Positions 1-5,040 of a DNA stretch of 13,566 nt are shown here, piece after piece (within the stretch, counting starts at the first letter, position 1; every line of letters starts with the position of its first letter). The stretch comes from Candidatus Komeilibacteria bacterium RIFCSPHIGHO2_01_FULL_52_14 (GTDB lineage Bacteria; Patescibacteriota; Patescibacteriia; UBA1558; 2-01-FULL-52-15): contig MHKK01000009.1 of assembly GCA_001818365.1 (NCBI GenBank), forward strand, positions 1 through 13,566, written 5' to 3'. The position numbers and the translations under genes are program-made. Under the pieces are notes generated by a model. The model was not told the origin of the DNA. It worked only from the letters and a program-made list of their open reading frames with translations, and made no database searches.

Positions 1-313
1 AATTCTGACCGATGACTGCGATGGTAGCTCCGGCTACCGGATTTCCAAAGAAACCGGGCATGCTCGACACGGCAGCTGTTTTCGCTGATCCCATGACGAC
101 CTGCAAGGTCGAAGGGCTTTTCTTGAGAAGGTTCGTGAACGACCCGGTTGTCGGCGGCTGGCCAGGGTTGTTTATTGGCGACTGGCCGAGCGGCCATGAC
201 CATACCTGAGCCCACACCAAAGCCCTGCCTGCGGCAAACACCAGCATCCCAACCAAAAGAAAGCGTATGACCGCAGTCAGGAATGCTTTGTGGCCTTTGG
301 GTGTTCGCGTCAT
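1..313 (-). CDS. Secreted protein, N-terminal part (cut by left edge)
   Basis: This is the first 104 residues of a protein that runs off the left edge. Residues 1-11 are basic and polar. Residues about 12-34 form a hydrophobic segment (LTAVIRFLLVGMLVFAAGRA) ending near a WAQ site, which is a Sec signal peptide or membrane anchor. After it come a Pro/Gly-rich stretch and a region ending in IAVIGQN, which resembles the VGVIGIG stretch of the upstream 433-residue protein. It starts 7 bases after that gene's stop, so the two are probably co-transcribed. No Shine-Dalgarno is visible, and translation may be coupled. I infer that it is a third member of the same surface-protein family, but the diagnostic YGY repeats would lie outside the window. 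Function is unknown. Confidence 0.65.
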   Translation of the reverse strand, partial: MTRTPKGHKAFLTAVIRFLLVGMLVFAAGRALVWAQVWSWPLGQSPINNPGQPPTTGSFTNLLKKSPSTLQVVMGSAKTAAVSSMPGFFGNPVAGATIAVIGQN

Positions 314-320
314 AGCAGTG

Positions 321-1622
321 TCAGGGAGTAATTCCCGCGAGCGCATACAGCTGCAACAGATCAGCTTCGGTCATGGTCACTTGCGGAGTCACCAATTTTC
401 CGATAATCGTATCCGTATTATTCGAGTTCTCGACATAGGTTTCCGAGCTCACGCCCATGTTCAACGAGCCAAAAACCTTTACGTCTCCGTTGAAGGTAGC
501 CGCCGTCTGCGTACCACACGCATACACGCCGACGCCGCTGGTGGTATTGACCGCTACACCGACTCCGTTACCTGCAAGATACTGATTACCCACAAGTGCA
601 ATGGTGCCGACGCCGTACAGACCGTAATCAAGGGATTCTGCCCACACACCGCGAGCGTTGGTATGATTGGCCACCCCCCCGTTTGTCACGTCGGCAAGAA
701 TGCCGGGGCCGTTCTGAGAGTAGCCGTACATACCGACCGGTCCTTCTGCCGATGCGTACGCGGCTGCCGCGTCGTTGACTGCAGTCACCGTCACCCCGAA
801 CGAGGCCGTACTCCAACCGTACGCTCCGACTCCGGAACCGCCGCCGGTCGCCGTGCCCAGAATAAGGTCAGAAGCTTGGTACCCTGACGTTGAGACATAC
901 TGCAACGCCGGCGCAGAGGGGTTATCCAAATACATTCCTTGATTCGCAGTGAGAACATTCTCAACGGTCAACTTCCCAGGGACTGCCCCGCTTTGCGTGT
1001 CGTCAATGTTTACTCTTCCCCAAAATTTTCCGGCAACATCAGAAGCGCCGGTGACAAGACCGACGACTCCGGAACCGCTCTCACTGTACCCGTATACTGC
1101 AAGGTTCGGTGATCCGTTTTCAGCATATCCGTAGACCCCCAGAGTTGGCGTGAAAGGGAACGGATCTGTTGGAATGTACGACTGTAGAACGCCGCTCTTG
1201 CCAATACCTATGACACCGACATTCACCGACCCCCCGTTCGTATACCCAAGCCAGGCAGGATAGGCGCCGTTGTTAAAAAATTCAACCGGGCCGGTAATTG
1301 TTTGGCTTGAAAGTTTCAATTTGCTGACAAAATCGCTGAAGTCAAGAGGCGCATCAAGATTCGTGATAGCCGGCGGCGGGCTGCCTGGACCGCGGAAGGT
1401 GCTTGCACGGGCGCCGTACAGAGAACCGACAAATAATACGCACATGCCAAAGATCAGAAGTGAAGCTCCGCGGCCTGACAGCCGGGGCCTCTGTGCGAAC
1501 AGGCCTTGGTGGTGCGGAACCCCGTACCGAAGGCCGTTCATCCACGGGTTTACACCCGTGGCCTTCTGGTGCGCGGGTAAACCCGCTGGTCCAAATTTAA
1601 AAATTGTTTTCATGAAATGCAT
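321..1622 (-). CDS. Secreted YGYS-repeat surface protein, 433 residues
   Basis: A predicted exported protein of unknown function. It has an unusually long N-terminal extension (residues 1-52), a hydrophobic segment at about 53-70 and a likely signal cleavage near GARA (70-73). The rest is rich in Gly, Ala, Ser, Val and Tyr, with degenerate repeats of the form GVYGYxExG: residues 162-170, 175-183, then AYGWS and MYGYS later. An AGKFWGRVNID block (197-206) and a C-terminal MTEADLLQLYAL motif recur in near-identical form in the gene before it, so the two are paralogues. Such repeats suggest a beta-solenoid or fibre-like surface protein; this is inference. The start codon overlaps the upstream stop by one base (TAATG), indicating coupled translation; an ATG three codons on (1613) is an alternative. 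Residues about 11-50 are encoded by palindromic REP-like DNA (1505-1590), so the extension may be an insertion product. Confidence 0.8.
   Translation of the reverse strand: MHFMKTIFKFGPAGLPAHQKATGVNPWMNGLRYGVPHHQGLFAQRPRLSGRGASLLIFGMCVLFVGSLYGARASTFRGPGSPPPAITNLDAPLDFSDFVSKLKLSSQTITGPVEFFNNGAYPAWLGYTNGGSVNVGVIGIGKSGVLQSYIPTDPFPFTPTLGVYGYAENGSPNLAVYGYSESGSGVVGLVTGASDVAGKFWGRVNIDDTQSGAVPGKLTVENVLTANQGMYLDNPSAPALQYVSTSGYQASDLILGTATGGGSGVGAYGWSTASFGVTVTAVNDAAAAYASAEGPVGMYGYSQNGPGILADVTNGGVANHTNARGVWAESLDYGLYGVGTIALVGNQYLAGNGVGVAVNTTSGVGVYACGTQTAATFNGDVKVFGSLNMGVSSETYVENSNNTDTIIGKLVTPQVTMTEADLLQLYALAGITP
1505..1590. repeat. REP-like palindromic block inside the 433-residue protein gene
   Basis: CCACGGGT-TTAC-ACCCGTGG (1542-1561) and GCGGGT-AA-ACCCGC (1573-1586) are two perfect neighbouring hairpins sharing the ACCCG core. 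AAGGCC (1530-1535) and GGCCTT (1560-1565) add further pairing, and CTGGT flanks the second hairpin on both sides. The block is in the region coding for residues about 11-40 and leaves the frame open. Confidence 0.5.
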
Positions 1623-2728
1623 TAATTATGTGGATCCGGGCAGGAAGCACCGCACCAGGTTAACAGCGCCAGCAATTGCGCTTCGGTCATTCCTGTCGCG
1701 TTAATATATATCTTCTTACCGCTTGCAATAGATACATCTCCTTCAAACAACCCGGCAAAAGCACTTCCGGTCGCATATAGCGCCGCGCTCGCATCACCCG
1801 CGCGTGCAGAACCCGGGGCATCAATCAGACCGTATGCTGCCGGCAAGTTTGAAGCGCTGCCAACCCGGGCCTCGACACCATTGCCTTTTGTCGACAATCC
1901 GTATGCGCCGCTCCCGGACCCCGTTACGATATAATAGGCCCAGGCGCCATCACCGCCTTGCGTCGTGCTAATGATGTTGTTCAGGATGTTGACGCCAAAG
2001 GTAGCTGTTGAATAGCCGTACACGCCGTAACCCGTGGTGGCCGAGGAATCGCCAAAAAGCGCTGATCTGAGATTTGTCGTTACGCTCGTGCCGTTATTAC
2101 TGTAGAGTGCGGAAGAGACGGTATAGACGCCGGCGTCGCCATAGCTGGAATAGGAATACGCTTGAGTGCTGTCCGTAGCCAAGGCACCGGCACCCATGGT
2201 GATTTTATTCTGCACATGCACGTCGCCCTGACTTGCGTCAGTATCTATTTGTACCTGACCAAAAAACTTGCCCGCAAAACCTGATGCGCTTGCGGTTTCA
2301 CCGGTAATACCGGTGGAGCTTAATCCTCCATTTGTACGTCCATAGATCCCCGCTCTGCTACCGCTGCTCTGCGCATACCCATAGACAGCGGTTCCGGGAT
2401 TATTCGGTATCGCCGGCGCAGGGCTCGCAACGCCCGCAACACCGGTAACGCCGACATTATTTTCAAAATCGCCAGCAATGGCGTTTGATAAAGTCGTGGG
2501 AGCAAACTTCAGCTGGCTGTCAATCTTATTGGCGACGGCACTGTTCAGTTGTACAAACTCCGACGTATCGCCCGATATGTCATTCAGATCCTGACCATTA
2601 TCGGGTGCGGGGTTCGCAGGTGGAAGAAAATTTTGCGCCTGGACGATAGCGACGCTGATGGAAAAAACAGCCAGCGCGCCGTAAAAAATCTTTCGAGATC
2701 GAGTCGTCCAAAACTTGCTCACATTCAT
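1622..2728 (-). CDS. Secreted YGYS-repeat surface protein, 368 residues
   Basis: First gene of the leftward group. Residues 1-32 form a classical Sec signal peptide: basic TTRSRK, hydrophobic FYGALAVFSISVAIV, then AQ. The mature part holds a low-complexity linker, then repeats such as AVYGYAQSSG, AGIYGRTNG, GVYGYSTATFG and GAYGLSTKG. An AGKFFGQVQID block and a C-terminal MTEAQLLALL motif match the next gene (AGKFWGRVNID, MTEADLLQLYAL), so the pair arose by duplication. The tail ends with two cysteines (WCGASCPDPHN). It is likely a cell-surface or extracellular fibre-like protein; no enzymatic motif is seen. The start at 2728 follows a short TAGGA sequence, and a promoter is visible 43-70 bases upstream. 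An ATG four bases downstream is out of frame. Confidence 0.82.
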   Translation of the reverse strand: MNVSKFWTTRSRKIFYGALAVFSISVAIVQAQNFLPPANPAPDNGQDLNDISGDTSEFVQLNSAVANKIDSQLKFAPTTLSNAIAGDFENNVGVTGVAGVASPAPAIPNNPGTAVYGYAQSSGSRAGIYGRTNGGLSSTGITGETASASGFAGKFFGQVQIDTDASQGDVHVQNKITMGAGALATDSTQAYSYSSYGDAGVYTVSSALYSNNGTSVTTNLRSALFGDSSATTGYGVYGYSTATFGVNILNNIISTTQGGDGAWAYYIVTGSGSGAYGLSTKGNGVEARVGSASNLPAAYGLIDAPGSARAGDASAALYATGSAFAGLFEGDVSIASGKKIYINATGMTEAQLLALLTWCGASCPDPHN

Positions 2729-2750
2729 TTCCTAAGATTATGTGTTTATA

Positions 2751-2780
2751 TTGACCGTAAGGGTGTACTTATTATATAAT
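2751..2780 (+). promoter_or_regulatory. Sigma70-type promoter for the rightward membrane-protein gene
   Basis: TTGACC (2751-2756), an 18-base spacer and a perfect TATAAT (2775-2780) form a strong predicted promoter. Transcription would start near 2787, about 25 bases before the ATG at 2812. It overlaps the leftward promoter, sharing the palindromic -10 region, so both polymerases cannot bind at once. Confidence 0.65.
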
Positions 2781-2798
2781 GAATCGGTAGTTTTTCAA
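2771..2798 (-). promoter_or_regulatory. Sigma70-type promoter for the leftward surface-protein group
   Basis: Read leftward, TTGAAA (2798-2793) is followed after 16 bases by TATAAT (2776-2771), close to the housekeeping consensus. Predicted transcription begins near 2764, giving a leader of about 36 bases before the ATG at 2728. The -10 lies inside the palindrome ATTATATAAT (2771-2780), which also supplies the -10 of the opposite promoter. Confidence 0.6.
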
Positions 2799-2811
2799 AG
2801 TGCCGTCATAC

Positions 2812-3321
2812 ATGTCTTCTAGCGTAACAAAAACGACCGGGGGTATCATACTGATCGTCGTCCTGATGCTGATCGTCGGGGTGGTTGTCGCCTTATTTAA
2901 CAGGGCAAGCTCACCAACAGGCCAAACCCCTCAAACAAACACGAATCAGGTTCCTACGGGTGCGGGTGCACCAGTTGCGGCGCCTGTTTTCCCCCCAATG
3001 CCTCCTGAAAATGCTGCCGTGTATTCATACACCGGGAACATTACAGCCATTGATGATGCAACGCAGATCATTACGATGCAAACCTCCTTCGGAACGCGGC
3101 AGGTCCAAATAACCCAGGATACCGAGATACTGGGCAAGAGCAGAAAAATGAGAGAGAACCTTCTGAATCTTCCTCCGGAAGAAGCAGCGAAAGCAATCAA
3201 CAAGACAACGCCCTATACTAAGGAGCTGGTCGTCGGCGATATCATTTCGGCGGAGAGCACCACGAACATAAAGGACAAATCGCCGTTCGATGCATCGCGA
3301 ATCGTAGTATTTTATTTATAG
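2812..3321 (+). CDS. Single-pass membrane protein with small extracytoplasmic domain
   Basis: A 169-residue protein of unknown function. After a short polar start it has one strong transmembrane helix (GGIILIVVLMLIVGVVVAL, about residues 9-27). A Thr/Pro/Gly/Gln-rich linker follows, then a domain of roughly 110 residues from AAVYSYTGNI onward. Alternating beta-like stretches such as GNITAIDDATQIITMQT and the ending DASRIVVFYL suggest a small beta-barrel presented outside the membrane; I cannot name the family with certainty. I chose ATG 2812 because the hydrophobic helix then sits at the N-terminus and lies 25 bases from the predicted transcription start. GTG at 2800 in the same frame would add four residues. 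It precedes lemA by about 50 bases on the same strand and may be co-transcribed. Confidence 0.72.
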   Translation: MSSSVTKTTGGIILIVVLMLIVGVVVALFNRASSPTGQTPQTNTNQVPTGAGAPVAAPVFPPMPPENAAVYSYTGNITAIDDATQIITMQTSFGTRQVQITQDTEILGKSRKMRENLLNLPPEEAAKAINKTTPYTKELVVGDIISAESTTNIKDKSPFDASRIVVFYL

Positions 3322-3370
3322 CGGGGTTCTTAACAAGCGGAGGAACGCGTAATTCTTAATTAAAAATAAT

Positions 3371-3928
3371 ATGAATACAGCAGTACTTACCATAGTCATC
3401 CTCATCGTTCTGCTCGTGCTGTGGGGCATAGCTCTCTTCAACGCACTCATCCGATCAAGGAACCGGGTGCAGGAAGCATATTCGGATATCGACGTGCAGC
3501 TCAAGCGCCGGTATGATCTCATTCCGAATCTCGTTGAAACGGTGAAGGGCTATATGCAGCACGAAGCAAAGACGCTGCAAGCCGTTACCGATGCGCGTAC
3601 GATCGCCATGCAGGCGGAACAGGCGCCGACGCGCGCAAAAGCAGAAGACGTGCTTACGAACACGTTAAAGAGTTTGTTTGCGGTCGCAGAAAATTATCCT
3701 GATCTCAAGGCATCGGGAAACTTCTCCAAGCTACAGGACGAGCTTTCCGATACCGAAAACAAAATCCAGGCAGCGCGCCGCTTCTATAACGGGCAGGTTC
3801 GTGACTTTAATACCAAGATCCAGGTCTTCCCCGACAGCATCTTCGCGCAAATGCTCGCATTTACCGCGTTTGCCTACTTTGAGGTGAAGAACGAACAGCA
3901 ACGCGAGAACGTCTCGGTCAAATTCTAG
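3371..3928 (+). CDS. lemA: LemA family membrane protein
   Basis: 185 residues, the usual LemA length. An N-terminal transmembrane helix (residues about 4-24, hydrophobic ILIVLLVLWGIALF) is followed by the conserved start of the helical domain: NALIRSRNRVQEAYSDIDVQ, then KRRYDLIPNLVETVKGY. The hallmark FSKLQDELSDTENKI and ARRFYNGQVRDFN follow, with FPDSIFAQ near the end. LemA proteins form a helical bundle held to the membrane. Their biochemical role is poorly defined, but the gene is often found next to the membrane protease gene htpX, as here. A GGAGGA sequence (3339-3344) lies about 26 bases before the ATG, too far to act as a normal ribosome binding site, and the bases just upstream are A/T-rich. 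The next gene begins 218 bases later. Confidence 0.95.
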   Translation: MNTAVLTIVILIVLLVLWGIALFNALIRSRNRVQEAYSDIDVQLKRRYDLIPNLVETVKGYMQHEAKTLQAVTDARTIAMQAEQAPTRAKAEDVLTNTLKSLFAVAENYPDLKASGNFSKLQDELSDTENKIQAARRFYNGQVRDFNTKIQVFPDSIFAQMLAFTAFAYFEVKNEQQRENVSVKF

Positions 3929-3965
3929 ACACTACTGGTACAGCTCATCCGCTCTTAAGCCGGTC

Positions 3966-4005
3966 AGTGGTGCTGTCTCTTACGGCTTGACCCAGCACCA
4001 CTTTT
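3966..4005 (+). terminator. Candidate terminator/attenuator hairpin after lemA
   Basis: AGTGGTGCTG (3966-3975) pairs perfectly with CAGCACCACT (3993-4002) across a 17-base loop and is followed by TTT. It lies 38 bases after the lemA stop. The U-run is short, so termination may be partial. The downstream arm can instead pair with 4076-4090, giving an alternative fold. Confidence 0.4.
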
Positions 4006-4094
4006 GTGCCAGATACCACGCGCTGAGCTGAGTTTATTCCTTTGCTTATAGCCACTTTATGATACTTTCTTGAGTAAAAGTGGTGCTGGGTTGA
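3987..4094. repeat. 100-bp MITE-like element with 15-bp inverted ends and TTGA flanks
   Basis: The left end CCCAGCACCACTTTT (3991-4005) is the exact reverse complement of the right end AAAAGTGGTGCTGGG (4076-4090), with 70 bases between. The four bases outside each end are the same direct repeat, TTGA (3987-3990 and 4091-4094), as expected for a target-site duplication. No coding sequence lies inside. The pattern fits a miniature inverted-repeat element that has been mobilised in trans. A further partial copy of the end sequence at 3966-3975 leaves a purely structural explanation open. Confidence 0.45.
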
Positions 4095-4123
4095 CAAAAT
4101 GCAAAAGAGTTACTACATTTTGT
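4091..4123 (+). promoter_or_regulatory. htpX-clpC promoter overlapped by an inverted repeat (candidate operator)
   Basis: TTGACA (4091-4096), a 17-base spacer and TACATT (4114-4119) make a good promoter about 30 bases before htpX. An inverted repeat, ACAAAATG (4094-4101) and CATTTTGT (4116-4123), overlaps both boxes, the usual placement of a repressor site. It is not the CIRCE sequence of HrcA. The ribosome binding site is GGAG at 4130-4133. The regulator is unknown. Confidence 0.5.
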
Positions 4124-4146
4124 AATTCCGGAGATCCCAAAAAACC

Positions 4147-5040
4147 ATGTATAACCAAATCGCGAGCAACAAAAGAAAGACAGTCCTCTTGATCGGTATT
4201 TTTTTACTGCTGATCATCGGCATCGGCTGGTCGATTGAGGCGTATTTCGATACCGGACCCGGAATTCTTGCGATAGCTTCGATCATTGCCGTTGTTATGT
4301 CCCTGGTCAGCTATTTTCAGGGCGACAAAATCGCACTCGCCGTCTCGGGAGCGAAGCAAATCACCGCAACGGACAATCCGTACGTCTATCATCTCGTTGA
4401 AAATCTTTGCATTGCCGCGGGACTCCCGATGCCGAAAGTGTATGGTATCCCGGATGGAGCGCTGAATGCGTTCGCTTGCGGGCGCGATCCGCAGCATGCA
4501 TCAATTGCGGTCACGGACGGGATCGTCAAAGCGCTGGAAAACGAAGAGCTGGAGGGCGTCATCGCGCATGAGCTTTCGCACATACGGAATTATGACGTTC
4601 GCCTGGCTACGGTGGTCATTGTCTGCGTAGGGCTCGTTGCGCTTATTGCCGACCTGGCACGCCATAATTTATTCTGGGGCGGCGCCAGACGAAGGAGCTC
4701 GAACGACCGCGGGCTTGGCGGCATTCTCGCGCTCGTAGGCATCATTCTCATTATCCTCGCTCCTCTTTTTGCGCAGCTCATCCAGCTCGCTATCTCGCGC
4801 AAACGCGAATATCTTGCCGATGCTTCGGGATCCCTGTTAACCCGCTATCCGGAAGGACTTGCTCGAGCGCTTGAAAAAATCGCGGCGAGCGATCAACCGC
4901 TTTCACGCGTCAACCGCGCTACGGCACATCTCTTCCTCGCCAGTCCTTATAAAAATGATACAATAAAAACAGCAGGGAACCCTTTTTCGACACACCCCCC
5001 TATCGCCGAGCGAATTAAACGATTACGAGCAATGGCATGA
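4147..5040 (+). CDS. htpX: HtpX, membrane-bound zinc metalloprotease (M48B)
   Basis: 297 residues, typical of HtpX. Two N-terminal transmembrane helices (about 12-30 and 38-56) are followed by the conserved NAFACG motif (107-112). The zinc site HELSH is at 141-145, with the third ligand Glu221 in REYLADASG. Two more hydrophobic segments lie at about 153-170 and 190-215. The enzyme cleaves damaged or misfolded membrane proteins from the cytoplasmic face of the inner membrane, with the catalytic domain in the cytosol. It follows lemA, its frequent neighbour, and has its own candidate promoter and a GGAG ribosome binding site (4130-4133). Its TGA stop overlaps the clpC start by four bases (ATGA), so the two are probably made together. 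This pairs a membrane protease with a cytosolic unfoldase, a plausible stress unit. Confidence 0.96.
   Translation: MYNQIASNKRKTVLLIGIFLLLIIGIGWSIEAYFDTGPGILAIASIIAVVMSLVSYFQGDKIALAVSGAKQITATDNPYVYHLVENLCIAAGLPMPKVYGIPDGALNAFACGRDPQHASIAVTDGIVKALENEELEGVIAHELSHIRNYDVRLATVVIVCVGLVALIADLARHNLFWGGARRRSSNDRGLGGILALVGIILIILAPLFAQLIQLAISRKREYLADASGSLLTRYPEGLARALEKIAASDQPLSRVNRATAHLFLASPYKNDTIKTAGNPFSTHPPIAERIKRLRAMA

Noticed and set aside
267..887. 206-codon open frame on the plus strand
   Set aside because: It lies antisense to the repeat-protein gene, whose repeats and signal peptide are clear; its own sequence has no domain-like features.
1270..1704. 144-codon plus-strand frame over the junction of the two repeat proteins
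   Set aside because: It is antisense to both N- and C-terminal coding parts and runs through palindromic DNA; no homologous features were seen.
4091..4123. CIRCE element for HrcA upstream of htpX
   Set aside because: The inverted repeat does not match TTAGCACTC-N9-GAGTGCTAA in sequence or spacing.
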